Below, one piece after another: positions 1 to 7,792 of a DNA stretch of 17,410 nucleotides; the stretch's first letter is position 1; every line of letters starts with the position of its first letter. The notes under the pieces were generated by a model that worked only from the letters and a program-made list of their open reading frames with translations, was not told the DNA's origin and did no database searches. Made by a program: the position numbers and the translations under genes. Source of the DNA: Alphaproteobacteria bacterium (GTDB lineage Bacteria; Pseudomonadota; Alphaproteobacteria; Rhodobacterales; Rhodobacteraceae); the NCBI GenBank assembly GCA_003696705.1, contig RFGD01000304.1:1-17410 (forward strand). The letters run 5' to 3'.

Positions 1-621
1 CCGCAGCCGATCACCGAAGAGGCCCTTCTGACCGGCCCGCTCGAGCCGACCAACGAGCCCTATGCCGTCGCCAAGATCGCCGGCATCAAGCTTTGCGAAA
101 GTTTCAATCGCCAGCACGGTACGGACTATCGCAGTCTGATGCCGACGAACCTCTACGGGCCCGGCGATAACTTCCACCCCGAGAACAGCCACGTTCTGCC
201 TGCCCTCATCCGGCGCTTCACCGAGGCGCGGGAAAGCGGCACCCGGACCGTGACCATCTGGGGCACGGGGCGGCCGCGGCGCGAATTCCTGCATGTCGAC
301 GACCTTGCCGCCGCCGTCATCTTCGCGCTCGAGGCCGACAGGGCGCGATGGGCGGGCATTACGGCGCCGATGCGCAGTCACGTCAACGTCGGCACCGGCG
401 AGGACATCTCGATCGCCGAACTCGCGCGGCTCGTGCAGGAGGTCACGGGACACGAGGGTGAGATCGCGTTCGATACCTCGAAACCGGACGGGACGCCGCG
501 CAAGCTTCTCGACGTCGGAAGAATGCACAGCCTCGGGTGGCGTGCCCGCATCCCCCTTCGCGATGGCCTGTCCGAAACCTTTCGCTGGTTTCTCGAGAAC
601 CGTGACGCCGCAAGGCTCTGA
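1..621 (+). CDS. fcl: GDP-L-fucose synthase, 3' part (5' end outside window)
   Basis: The frame is open from base 1 to the TGA at 619-621, giving about 206 C-terminal residues of an extended short-chain dehydrogenase/epimerase. The active-site YxxxK is visible as YAVAK at bases 61-75. It is followed by the family's substrate-binding stretch PTNLYGPGDNFHPENSHVLP (bases 142-201), whose His matches the catalytic His of GDP-fucose synthases. The later WGTGRPRREFLHVDDLA motif is also typical. The family makes GDP-L-fucose from GDP-4-keto-6-deoxymannose using NADPH, in the cytoplasm, for surface polysaccharides. The Rossmann N-terminus and any gmd partner lie outside the window. It converges on the PAS-domain gene. 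The family call is firm, although a related NDP-sugar epimerase/reductase cannot be wholly excluded without the N-terminus. Confidence 0.88.
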   Translation, partial: PQPITEEALLTGPLEPTNEPYAVAKIAGIKLCESFNRQHGTDYRSLMPTNLYGPGDNFHPENSHVLPALIRRFTEARESGTRTVTIWGTGRPRREFLHVDDLAAAVIFALEADRARWAGITAPMRSHVNVGTGEDISIAELARLVQEVTGHEGEIAFDTSKPDGTPRKLLDVGRMHSLGWRARIPLRDGLSETFRWFLENRDAARL

Positions 622-625
622 GGGC

Positions 626-718
626 CGAAGGGCGGGGTGAAGGAAGAGGGCGCGCGCTCGAACCGGCGCGGCCGGGCGCCCCTTCATGCGGTCCCCGCGC
701 GGCCTCCGCCGCCCTTCG
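626..718. repeat. Inverted repeat between convergent genes
   Basis: CGAAGGGCGG (626-635) is matched exactly by its reverse complement CCGCCCTTCG (709-718). The intervening 73 bases are very GC-rich and can fold further. It lies in the gap between the convergent fucose synthase and PAS-domain genes, so a bidirectional transcription end is plausible. There is no clear T-tract. Confidence 0.3.
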
Positions 719-737
719 CCAGACGGACGCCCGGTTT

Positions 738-2174
738 TCAGTCGACAAGCTGCAGATAGTGCCTGATGTCGCCGGGTCGGCCCGTCTCGTCGGCAAGGCG
801 CTGGAACGTGGCGAGCGTGTGGCCCGCGGGCAGCGGAACGAAGCGGCAGTGCAACGGCTCGCCCGTGCCGAGCTCGACATCGGCCGACCACTCGGCGCGA
901 TCTTCCGTCGCCACCGCGAAGTCGCGGAAATCGCCCCAGACGGGCGTCGGGCGGCACATGCCCTGCCAGTGGCGCGTCGCCTCGGTCAGGTCGATCTGGC
1001 CAAGGGTCACGCTCGGGTCGATGCCCCAGAGGCGCGCATAGGCCGCATTCGACATGACAAGCGCCTCGTCGGGAGAGAAGACGGCGACGGCGTCGGGCCA
1101 CTGGTCGATGACGGCCTGAGCGACGTCAAGTTCGGTCCGGAAATGGCGGGCCAGCGCCAGTTCAGCGGTGATGTCGTCCAGGAGGATCGCCAGCCCGCCG
1201 TCGGGGTGGGGGCGGGCCGAGAAGCGCCAGGTGCGCCCGTTGGGCAGCGACCACGTCTCGGTGACGAGATCCGAGGCCGCCGAGCCACGAAGTTCGGTCA
1301 CGCGTTGCCGCCAAGCCTCGAAGTCCCGTGGTTCGGGCATGATGCGGTCGGAACGCAAGCGGTCGAGGAAGTCGCGAAGGCCGGGCCGGGCGCTGAGCCA
1401 GGCGGGGCTGATGCCGGTCATCTCTCCGAGCGCCGGGTTGAAGGTGACAAGCTGGCCGTCACTGTCGAAGAGCGCAAGGCCGGTATCAAGATCCGAGAAT
1501 GTCTTGACGAGCGCCCGGGACAGGGACTTGCGACGTTCCTCGGCCTCGACGGCGGCATCGGCCGGGGTGGCGCAGAAAGTGCCCCTGTCGCCGGCAAGGA
1601 TGTCGAACCACTTCGCCCGGCCGTCGGCCGTTTCGACCCGAACGCGGGCGCCGGCTTCAACCTGGCCGAAGATGTTGGGCAGCGCCGTCCCCGATCCCTC
1701 CTTGTCCAGAGCGCGTGAAAGTTCGCGATAGGCGCGGTTGGCCCAGAGGACGTTTCCGTCCGGATCGGCCGTCCAGGCCGGCACGGGAACATCCTTGTCG
1801 CCGCCCATCGCGGCGCCCGTGCGGCGCGTCAGCATCTGGTGCACGCGAAGCGTTTCCCCGGCCCGTCGTATCCTGAGCACGACTTCGCCTTCCGGCGTGG
1901 GGGCCGAAAGTGCCGTTTCCGCGCCATCCGACAGCGTCGCCGCGCGCGCGTCGAAACCCGCGACATCGGCGAGCATTTCGCGCACCTCCGGCGCCGCGTC
2001 CCAGTCGGGGCGGCCATCGGGGCGAAGGGGCAGGACCGCCACATATTCCGTCACCGCACGGCGGCGGTCGTCATCGTCCATCCGTCGGCGCGGTCGGCAG
2101 GCCAGGCCAACACCGATGGCCGCCGCGGCGGTCGCGATGGCAAGAGAGAGCGCAAGAACGGACAAACTGGGCAC
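738..2174 (-). CDS. Membrane-anchored triple-PAS protein without a kinase domain
   Basis: The protein has 478 residues and starts at a GTG (2174-2172) preceded by AAAGGTG. An N-terminal hydrophobic segment (about residues 3-25) is followed by the basic stretch RPRRR, which predicts a single anchor with a cytoplasmic body. Three PAS-like segments are visible: about 130-200 (WTADPDGNVLWANRAY), 225-340 (GLALFDSDGQLVTFNPALGEM region) and 352-460 (AVAVFSPDEALVMSNAAYARLWG region). No histidine-kinase H-box, ATPase motifs, GGDEF, EAL or methyl-accepting domain is present; the protein ends soon after the third PAS. It lies 81 bases downstream of regB on the same strand, so cotranscription is possible. 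Similar PAS-only proteins are common in Rhodobacteraceae, but their role is unknown to me. A part in redox or ligand sensing with RegB is only an inference from position. Confidence 0.8.
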   Translation of the reverse strand: MPSLSVLALSLAIATAAAAIGVGLACRPRRRMDDDDRRRAVTEYVAVLPLRPDGRPDWDAAPEVREMLADVAGFDARAATLSDGAETALSAPTPEGEVVLRIRRAGETLRVHQMLTRRTGAAMGGDKDVPVPAWTADPDGNVLWANRAYRELSRALDKEGSGTALPNIFGQVEAGARVRVETADGRAKWFDILAGDRGTFCATPADAAVEAEERRKSLSRALVKTFSDLDTGLALFDSDGQLVTFNPALGEMTGISPAWLSARPGLRDFLDRLRSDRIMPEPRDFEAWRQRVTELRGSAASDLVTETWSLPNGRTWRFSARPHPDGGLAILLDDITAELALARHFRTELDVAQAVIDQWPDAVAVFSPDEALVMSNAAYARLWGIDPSVTLGQIDLTEATRHWQGMCRPTPVWGDFRDFAVATEDRAEWSADVELGTGEPLHCRFVPLPAGHTLATFQRLADETGRPGDIRHYLQLVD

Positions 2175-2255
2175 GGCAACACCTTTCGGGGCAGGTTTTC
2201 CGCAGTCTTCTCGCGATTTGGTTAAGGGAGGATTAAGGCGGTCGACCGCAACGGC

Positions 2256-3644
2256 TCAAACCGCCATCGGCGGATTTTCGGCCGACAGCGGGCCGTCCTC
2301 GGGCCGGGCCTCGATCAGGGCGCGGGGCCAGCGTACTTCGACGATGGCGCCGCAGCGCACCGGCGTTTCTTCCTGCGCAAGGAAGGGATCGCTGCCGTTG
2401 GCGAAGCCAAGGGTTGCCCCCGTCCGCTCGAGCAACGTCTTCGCGATGAAAAGCCCAAGCCCCATGCCCTCGTATTCGGGCCGGTCCTCGCGCGGGCCGC
2501 TTCGCCGGCGGACGAACGGATCGCCGATCCGGTCGATCATGTCGGGCGGAAACCCCTTGCCGTCGTCAATGATCCGCACGACCACCTGTTCGTCGGACCA
2601 CTCGATGTCGACCCAGACGTTGTCCTTCGCGAAATCCACCGCGTTCTGGATGAGGTTGCGCAGCCCGTGGATGATTTCGGGGCTGCGGCGAATCTCGGGC
2701 TGCGGCGAATTCGGGGCGTCTTCGGCGGGCGCGATGTCGTAGTGGATGGCAACGCCGCGGTTGGCGTGCGGCTCGGCGGCCTCTCGGACGATCGCCGCAA
2801 GGGGCGCGCGGTGCATCATCGTGTCATCCTTGCCGAGGCGCCCCATGGACCGAAGGATGTCACGGCAGCGGTCGGCCTGTTCCGATATCAGGCGCGCGTC
2901 TTCGAGAAGTTCCGGGCGGTCGGCAAGCTCGTCCGTCAGCTCCTTGGAGACGAGCTTGATCGTGGCAAGGGGTGTGCCAAGCTCGTGCGCCGTCGCCGCG
3001 ACGATGCCGCCGATGTCGGTCAGCTTCTGTTCCCGTGCAAGGGCCATCTGGGTGGCCAGAAGCGCCTGGGACATGCCGTAGACCTCGACCGTCACGCGGC
3101 GGGTGAAGGCGGCCAGAAACAGGATGCCGACGACCAGTGCGGCCCAGAAGCCGGCGAGGAGGAGCGGCGGCAGTTCGAGCAGCGCGCCGCTGGCCGTGCG
3201 CAGGGGCTGGTTGAAGAAGGCAAGGAAGGTCACCGCCCCGACGGCCAGTGTCGCCAGAAGGGCCGTCGAGCCGAGCGTCAGGGCCGTCGCCGAAATGGTG
3301 ACCGGCGCGACGATGAGAAGCGCAAAGGGGTTGTTGAGCCCCCCTGTCGCGTAAAGCATGAAGGACAGTTGCGCGATGTCGAAGACAAGCGTCAGAAGGG
3401 TTTCACGCTCGTGCAGACGGCGGCTGCGGGGGTAGACCGCGACGGCGACGAGATTGGCGATGACCAGGGCGCCGATCCCGGCGAAACACAGGCCGATCTG
3501 GAAGTCGAGGCCGAGCCGATAGCGCGCGACAAGGACGGCCGTGATCTGGCCGAGGATCGCCATCCACCTGAGCGAGGCGAGCGTTCGAAGGCGCACCCAC
3601 TCGCCGCGCGCGTCGGTGGTCATGAGGCTGTATGGCTCTGCCAT
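2256..3644 (-). CDS. regB: RegB/PrrB redox-sensing histidine kinase
   Basis: Read from the ATG at 3644 the protein has 462 residues, the usual RegB/PrrB size. A TTG 12 bases upstream is in frame but less likely. About six hydrophobic helices fill residues 25-182. They contain the family's quinone-interaction motif GGLNNPF (101-107). The dimerisation/H-box AATAHELGTPLATIKL carries the phosphorylated His220. The redox-active cysteine conserved in RegB is Cys260 in DRCRDILRSMGR. The ATPase domain shows an N-box (NLIQNA, 330-335), DDGKGF (360-365) and GMGLGLFIAK (393-402). RegB phosphorylates RegA when respiration or quinone oxidation falls, controlling photosynthesis, respiration, and carbon and nitrogen fixation genes. 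It sits head-to-head with senC-regA, the standard arrangement of the system. Confidence 0.96.
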   Translation of the reverse strand: MAEPYSLMTTDARGEWVRLRTLASLRWMAILGQITAVLVARYRLGLDFQIGLCFAGIGALVIANLVAVAVYPRSRRLHERETLLTLVFDIAQLSFMLYATGGLNNPFALLIVAPVTISATALTLGSTALLATLAVGAVTFLAFFNQPLRTASGALLELPPLLLAGFWAALVVGILFLAAFTRRVTVEVYGMSQALLATQMALAREQKLTDIGGIVAATAHELGTPLATIKLVSKELTDELADRPELLEDARLISEQADRCRDILRSMGRLGKDDTMMHRAPLAAIVREAAEPHANRGVAIHYDIAPAEDAPNSPQPEIRRSPEIIHGLRNLIQNAVDFAKDNVWVDIEWSDEQVVVRIIDDGKGFPPDMIDRIGDPFVRRRSGPREDRPEYEGMGLGLFIAKTLLERTGATLGFANGSDPFLAQEETPVRCGAIVEVRWPRALIEARPEDGPLSAENPPMAV

Positions 3645-3745
3645 TCGGGCGTCCAAGTGTCACACAAGGGCTGTCGACGATTGATATAGGTTGCGCCTTC
3701 GGCAATCAATCTCGCGTCCGGAACTCAAGTGATTGGCGAGGTGGA
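3645..3745. promoter_or_regulatory. Divergent control region regB / senC-regA
   Basis: These 101 bases separate the divergent start codons of regB and senC and must hold both promoters. A dyad ATTGAT (3680-3685) / ATCAAT (3705-3710) encloses a nested TTGC (3691-3694) / GCAA (3702-3705) pair. In Rhodobacter this intergenic region is known to be autoregulated by RegA. I cannot see a perfect RegA consensus here, so the dyad is only a candidate protein-binding site. Confidence 0.45.
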
Positions 3746-4378
3746 ATGAACCGGATCTATGCCGCGACGGCGGGTGTTCTGATTGCCGCAATGCTCGGCG
3801 TCACCGTCTATTTCGCGTTCTGGGCCAGGCCCGACGATCCCTTGCGGGGATGCGGCGGCGCCTCGGTGGCCGGCGGGCTTGGCTCGATCGGCGGCAGCTT
3901 CACGCTGGTGGACGAGCATGGCCGGACGGTGACGGACAAGGACGTCATCACGGGCCCGACATTGGTCTATTTCGGATACACGTTCTGCCCCGACGTCTGC
4001 CCCCTGGACAGCGCCCGCAATGCTGCCGTGCTCGAGCTTCTGGAGAAGCGGGGAATCCGGGCCAGCCTCGTGATGATCAGCGTGGACCCCGAACGCGACA
4101 CCCCCGAGGTCATGGCCGAGTTCACCGATCTGTTTCATCCGCGCATGATCGGCCTTACGGGCACGCCGGCGCAGGTAAAGGCGGCGGCGCAGGCCTACAA
4201 GGCCTATTACGCCCGCCAGCCGGGCGATGACGACTACTATCTTGTCGATCATTCGACCTTTACCTACCTCGTCCTGCCGGGGCGTGGGGTTGTCGACCTC
4301 TTCCGGCGCGACGAGACGCCCGAGGAGATGGCCGACCGGATTGCCTGCGTTCTGGACGCGCTTGGCGGCGGCGTTTGA
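3746..4378 (+). CDS. senC: SenC/PrrC, SCO1-family copper chaperone
   Basis: The protein has 210 residues. The start at 3746 is chosen because GAGGTGG lies just upstream and the N-terminus (about residues 6-27) is a single membrane anchor. The thioredoxin-like periplasmic domain shows the copper-binding CPDVC motif (Cys81, Cys85) and the third ligand His169 in DHSTFTYL, all intact. SCO1/SenC proteins deliver copper to the CuA or CuB site of cytochrome oxidases; in Rhodobacter SenC/PrrC links cbb3 oxidase assembly and activity to RegB signalling. It is the first gene of senC-regA, with 55 bases between them, and is divergent from regB. Confidence 0.96.
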   Translation: MNRIYAATAGVLIAAMLGVTVYFAFWARPDDPLRGCGGASVAGGLGSIGGSFTLVDEHGRTVTDKDVITGPTLVYFGYTFCPDVCPLDSARNAAVLELLEKRGIRASLVMISVDPERDTPEVMAEFTDLFHPRMIGLTGTPAQVKAAAQAYKAYYARQPGDDDYYLVDHSTFTYLVLPGRGVVDLFRRDETPEEMADRIACVLDALGGGV

Positions 4379-4433
4379 CCGAAGGCCCCGGTCGCCCTAA
4401 GTTCCGGGTGGAACCATTGGAAAGACGGACAAG

Positions 4434-4988
4434 ATGACAGCGCGCGAACTCGAGGAAATCGGCCCGGACAGGTCGCTTCTCATCGTTGACGACGACGAAC
4501 CCTTCGTCCGCCGGCTGGCGAGAGCCATGGAAAAGCGGGGGTTCGAGCCGGAAACGGCCTCGTCGGTTGCGGCCGGGAAGGCCATCGCGACGGCCCGGCC
4601 GCCGGCCTATGCAGTGGTCGACCTGCGGCTTGGCGACGGCAATGGCCTCGACGTCGTCGAGACGATCCGCAAAAAGCGGCCCGAGGCACGCATCGTCGTG
4701 CTGACCGGCTATGGCGCCATTGCGACGGCGGTCGCAGCGGTGAAGATGGGTGCGACGGACTACCTGTCGAAGCCGGCGGATGCCGACGACGTCGCCAACG
4801 CCCTGCTGACACCGCCCGACGAGCTTCCGCCGCCGCCCGAGAACCCGATGTCCGCCGATCGCGTGCGCTGGGAGCATATCCAGCGGGTCTACGAGCTGTG
4901 CGATCGCAATGTTTCCGAGACGGCGCGGCGGCTCAACATGCATCGCCGCACGCTGCAGCGTATCCTGGCCAAGCGCAGCCCCAAGTGA
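4434..4988 (+). CDS. regA: RegA/PrrA global redox response regulator
   Basis: The protein has 184 residues, the same length as R. capsulatus RegA. The receiver domain (about 13-125) has the acidic pocket (LLIVDDDEPF), phospho-acceptor Asp63 in VVDLRLGDGNG, Thr91 in LTGYGAI and Lys113 in LSKPAD. A short proline-rich linker (LPPPPENP, 131-138) is diagnostic of the RegA family. A Fis-type helix-turn-helix follows at the C-terminus (VSETARRLNMHRRTLQRILA). It is the cytoplasmic DNA-binding partner of RegB. No hvrA-like gene follows it, unlike in R. capsulatus; the next gene is a convergent HD-domain gene. Confidence 0.97.
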   Translation: MTARELEEIGPDRSLLIVDDDEPFVRRLARAMEKRGFEPETASSVAAGKAIATARPPAYAVVDLRLGDGNGLDVVETIRKKRPEARIVVLTGYGAIATAVAAVKMGATDYLSKPADADDVANALLTPPDELPPPPENPMSADRVRWEHIQRVYELCDRNVSETARRLNMHRRTLQRILAKRSPK

Positions 4989-4989
4989 G

Positions 4990-5010
4990 GCGCCCCGAGT
5001 GAAGGGGCGC
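4990..5010. terminator. Hairpin after regA
   Basis: GCGCCCC (4990-4996) pairs perfectly with GGGGCGC (5004-5010) around a 7-base loop, starting 2 bases after the regA stop and between convergent genes. There is no T-tract, so termination is plausible rather than certain. Confidence 0.45.
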
Positions 5011-5027
5011 GGCGGCGCGCAAGCGGC

Positions 5028-5621
5028 TCAGCATTCCGCCAGAAGTTCCGCGACACGGCGGGTGTAATCGGTGCGCACCTCGACCGGGGCGCGCAGCGGA
5101 AGGCGCATTTCCCTTGCCAGTTCGGCCGGCGGCCGGCCGAAGAACCGATTGGCCTCGGCCTCGGAAAAGCCGGCGATCTGCACCGCCTCGAGCCAGGCGG
5201 AAATCCTGTCGGCGCGCTTGATCCTGGACTTGACCGTTCCCGGCAGCACGGCCGGAAGGCCGAAGCGCAGGTGAATGGCCGCCTGCAGCCGGGTGTCGAG
5301 TTCCTTGTATCCCGGCCCGACGGCCGCCTTCACAGGCGATATCATGTCGCCGATCACGTATTCCGGCGCATCGTGCAGCAGCGCCGCCAGGCGCCAGCGG
5401 GCCGGCGCGCCGGGATAAAGCGTGGCATAGAGGCGCTCGACGACGAGCGAGTGTTCGGCCACCGAGAAGGGGTGGTCGCCGCGGGTCTGCCCGTTCCAGC
5501 GGGCGACAAAGGCCAGCCCGTGGGCGATGTCCTCGACCTCGATGTCCATCGGTGTCGGGTCGAGAAGATCGAGCCGGCGGCCCGATAGCATGCGCTGCCA
5601 GGCGCGGGGTGGTCGTGCCAT
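5028..5621 (-). CDS. HD-domain phosphohydrolase (YfbR-like)
   Basis: The protein has 197 residues. The ATG at 5621 is chosen because GGAGGA sits 4 bases upstream (rc of 5626-5631); the open frame continues further upstream without a supported start. HD-superfamily metal ligands are visible: His57 in AEHS, the His83-Asp84 pair in ALLHDAPEY, and Asp138 in KRADR. The pattern ALLHDAPEYVIGDMISPVK is typical of the YfbR-like/HD hydrolase group, whose E. coli member is a 5'-deoxynucleotidase. Substrate here is unproven; nucleotide dephosphorylation is the best guess. It is convergent with regA and divergent from ahcY. Confidence 0.82.
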   Translation of the reverse strand: MARPPRAWQRMLSGRRLDLLDPTPMDIEVEDIAHGLAFVARWNGQTRGDHPFSVAEHSLVVERLYATLYPGAPARWRLAALLHDAPEYVIGDMISPVKAAVGPGYKELDTRLQAAIHLRFGLPAVLPGTVKSRIKRADRISAWLEAVQIAGFSEAEANRFFGRPPAELAREMRLPLRAPVEVRTDYTRRVAELLAEC

Positions 5622-5754
5622 GCCATCCTCCGAAGCGGCGGTCAAGTGCGTCCGACCGGGCACACCCCGGCGCCGGCCGGAAGGGCGAGTTGCCGACCGG
5701 CGGTCCGGGTGGTATGGCCCGGCTGACGCGTTTGCAAGCTTCAGGATCATGTCT

Positions 5755-7149
5755 ATGTCACAGGACTTCATCGTCAAGGATCTTTCGCTGGCCGATTTCG
5801 GCCGCAAGGAAATCGAGATCGCCGAAACCGAGATGCCGGGCCTCATGGCCCTGCGCGAGGAATATGCCGACAAAAAGCCGCTCGCCGGGGCGCGCATCGC
5901 CGGATCGCTGCACATGACGATCCAGACGGCGGTCCTGATCGAGACCCTGGTCGCTCTTGGCGCCGAGGTGCGCTGGGCGTCGTGCAACATCTTCTCGACG
6001 CAGGACCACGCGGCCGCGGCAATCGCCGCCCGCGGCATTCCGGTCTTCGCCGTGAAGGGCGAAACGCTCGAGGAATACTGGGACTACGCCGACCGGATCT
6101 TCCAGTTCCCGGAAGGGGGCGCGAACATGATCCTCGACGACGGCGGCGACGCGACCATGTATGTCCTTCTGGGCGCGCGCGTGGAAGAAGGCGAGACCGA
6201 CCTCATCGCCAATCCCTCGTCCGAGGAGGAAGAGGCGCTCTTTGCCCAGATCCGCAAGCGCATGGCGGAAAGCCCCGGCTGGTTCGTGCGCCAGCGGCAC
6301 ATGATAAAGGGCGTCTCGGAAGAGACGACGACGGGCGTTCATCGGCTGTATCAGCTGATGGAGAAGGGTCACCTGCCCTTCCCGGCGATCAACGTGAACG
6401 ATTCCGTGACCAAGTCGAAATTCGACAACCGCTATGGCTGCAAGGAAAGCCTGGTGGACGGCATCCGGCGCGCCACCGATACGATGATGGCCGGCAAGCT
6501 TGCGGTCGTCTGCGGCTACGGCGATGTCGGCAAGGGCTCGGCCGCCAGCCTGCGCGGTGCCGGCGCGCGCGTCGCCGTGACCGAGGTCGACCCGATCTGT
6601 GCGCTTCAGGCAGCCATGGACGGCTATGAGGTGGTCACGCTCGAGGATGTGGTCGCGAAGGCCGACATCTTCATCACGGCGACGGGCAACCGCGACGTCA
6701 TTCGCATCGAGCACATGCGCGAGATGAAGGACATGGCGATCGTCGGCAACATCGGCCACTTCGACAACGAGATCCAGGTCGCCGCGCTGCGCAATCACAA
6801 GTGGACGCGGATCAAGGATCAGGTGGACATGATCGAGATGCCGTCGGGCAATCGCATCATCCTTCTGTCCGAGGGACGGCTTCTCAACCTTGGCAACGCG
6901 ACCGGCCACCCGAGCTTCGTCATGTCGGCGTCCTTTTCGAACCAGGTCCTGGCGCAGATCGAGCTCTGGACCCGCGGCGATCAGTACGAGAACAAGGTCT
7001 ACATCCTGCCCAAGCACCTCGACGAGAAGGTGGCGCGGCTCCACCTCGAGAAGGTCGGTGCGAAACTGACCCGCCTGACCGAGGAACAGGCCGAATACAT
7101 CGGCGTCACGCCGGAAGGTCCGTTCAAGCCCGAGCATTACCGCTACTGA
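5755..7149 (+). CDS. ahcY: S-adenosyl-L-homocysteine hydrolase
   Basis: The protein has 464 residues and converts S-adenosylhomocysteine to homocysteine and adenosine in the methyl cycle, in the cytosol. Typical features are ETEMPGLMALREEY at residues 24-37, DNRYGCKESL at 224-233, the NAD-binding GYGDVGKG (254-261), GNIGHFDNEI, and the C-terminal KPEHYRY whose Lys and Tyr reach the partner subunit's NAD site. The bacterial insert near 150-190 is present. Two in-frame ATGs (5749, 5755) compete. AGGA at 5743-5746 is only 2 bases from the first but 8 from the second, so 5755 is preferred. In Rhodobacter capsulatus ahcY also lies near the reg locus, so the linkage is old. Confidence 0.97.
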   Translation: MSQDFIVKDLSLADFGRKEIEIAETEMPGLMALREEYADKKPLAGARIAGSLHMTIQTAVLIETLVALGAEVRWASCNIFSTQDHAAAAIAARGIPVFAVKGETLEEYWDYADRIFQFPEGGANMILDDGGDATMYVLLGARVEEGETDLIANPSSEEEEALFAQIRKRMAESPGWFVRQRHMIKGVSEETTTGVHRLYQLMEKGHLPFPAINVNDSVTKSKFDNRYGCKESLVDGIRRATDTMMAGKLAVVCGYGDVGKGSAASLRGAGARVAVTEVDPICALQAAMDGYEVVTLEDVVAKADIFITATGNRDVIRIEHMREMKDMAIVGNIGHFDNEIQVAALRNHKWTRIKDQVDMIEMPSGNRIILLSEGRLLNLGNATGHPSFVMSASFSNQVLAQIELWTRGDQYENKVYILPKHLDEKVARLHLEKVGAKLTRLTEEQAEYIGVTPEGPFKPEHYRY

Positions 7150-7154
7150 GGCAG

Positions 7155-7204
7155 CGGGCCCGGGCGCGCACGGGGGCGGCCGCGCGCCCGCCGTCCCGGG
7201 CCCG
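7155..7204. terminator. Large GC-rich hairpin after ahcY
   Basis: CGGGCCCGGG (7155-7164) pairs with CCCGGGCCCG (7195-7204). Inside, GGGCGCGC (7162-7169) can alternatively pair with GCGCGCCC (7182-7189). It begins 5 bases past the ahcY stop and probably ends or protects the ahcY transcript. No T-run follows. Confidence 0.5.
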
Positions 7205-7325
7205 GCCGGTGCCGGGTCAGGGGGGAAAATCGGCACACGTTTTCCTTTGTGAACGGCGTGGCGCGTTCTAATGTCGGGGCCAAGGGGATTTCCCCCGGCC
7301 AATGGCAACAACGAAGGACACAGTG

Positions 7326-7667
7326 ATGAGCCGCAGAGATGAACTGATTGCGACCTATGCCGACGACTTGCGGAACAAGTGCGGAGTCGAGCCGGACATG
7401 GACCTGCTTCGCAAGGTGACGATCGGCTGCGGGCCGGCGATCTACAATCCCGATGCCTCGACCGTGGCGGGAAGCCAGCCGTCCGAACTCGAGACGGTCA
7501 AGAACAACTTCCTTATCAAGAAGCTTGGCCTGGCCGACGGGCCCGAGCTGATGGAGGCCATCAACAAGGTCATCGACCAGTACGGGCGCTCGGAGCGCAA
7601 CAAGTATCGCGCCGTCGTCTACTATCTTCTCGTCAAGCATTTCGGCAAGGAAGACGTCTACGGCTGA
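7326..7667 (+). CDS. DUF2853 family protein
   Basis: The protein is a small, soluble one of 113 residues. The ATG at 7326 is chosen because AAGGA (7314-7318) lies 7 bases upstream; an in-frame ATG at 7302 has no such signal. The central run CGPAIYNPDASTVAGSQ, then ELETVKNNFLIKKLG, and the ending KHFGKEDVYG are characteristic of DUF2853, a conserved alphaproteobacterial/Bacteroidetes family of unknown function. No signal peptide or membrane segment is seen. It is probably transcribed alone, between the ahcY hairpin and its own strong terminator; a TTCTAAT element at 7266-7272 could belong to its promoter. Confidence 0.85.
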   Translation: MSRRDELIATYADDLRNKCGVEPDMDLLRKVTIGCGPAIYNPDASTVAGSQPSELETVKNNFLIKKLGLADGPELMEAINKVIDQYGRSERNKYRAVVYYLLVKHFGKEDVYG

Positions 7668-7692
7668 CATTCCCGCCGACGCCGACGCCTTT

Positions 7693-7728
7693 CGGGCCCG
7701 CCTTCACCATGGCGGGCCCGTTGCATTT
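7693..7728 (+). terminator. Strong Rho-independent terminator after the DUF2853 gene
   Basis: A perfect 10-bp stem, CGGGCCCGCC (7693-7702) with GGCGGGCCCG (7711-7720), has an 8-base loop and is followed by TTGCATTT. It starts 25 bases beyond the DUF2853 stop. Confidence 0.8.
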
Positions 7729-7731
7729 CGT

Positions 7732-7764
7732 GGGCCGGGTTTCCCGGCGCTCGGGCCCCGGCCC
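7732..7764 (-). terminator. Possible terminator of the minus-strand oxidoreductase operon
   Basis: GGGCCGGG (7732-7739) pairs with CCCGGCCC (7757-7764) across a 17-base loop, 28 bases beyond the oxidoreductase stop codon in its direction of transcription. The T-content after it is poor. Confidence 0.3.
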
Positions 7765-7792
7765 GCGCGTGCCCGTCCCTGACGCGCCCTTG

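Noticed and set aside
3645..3656. N-terminal extension of RegB starting at TTG 3656
   Set aside because: ATG 3644 gives the family length of 462 residues, with a GGACG sequence about 7 bases upstream.
5622..5754. SAH or SAM riboswitch in the leader of ahcY
   Set aside because: The leader is GC-rich, but I could not recognise the conserved core of any SAM or SAH riboswitch; a covariance-model scan would settle it.
5758..7311. 517-codon antisense frame across ahcY
   Set aside because: Shadow of a highly conserved gene, with no domain motif or start signal.
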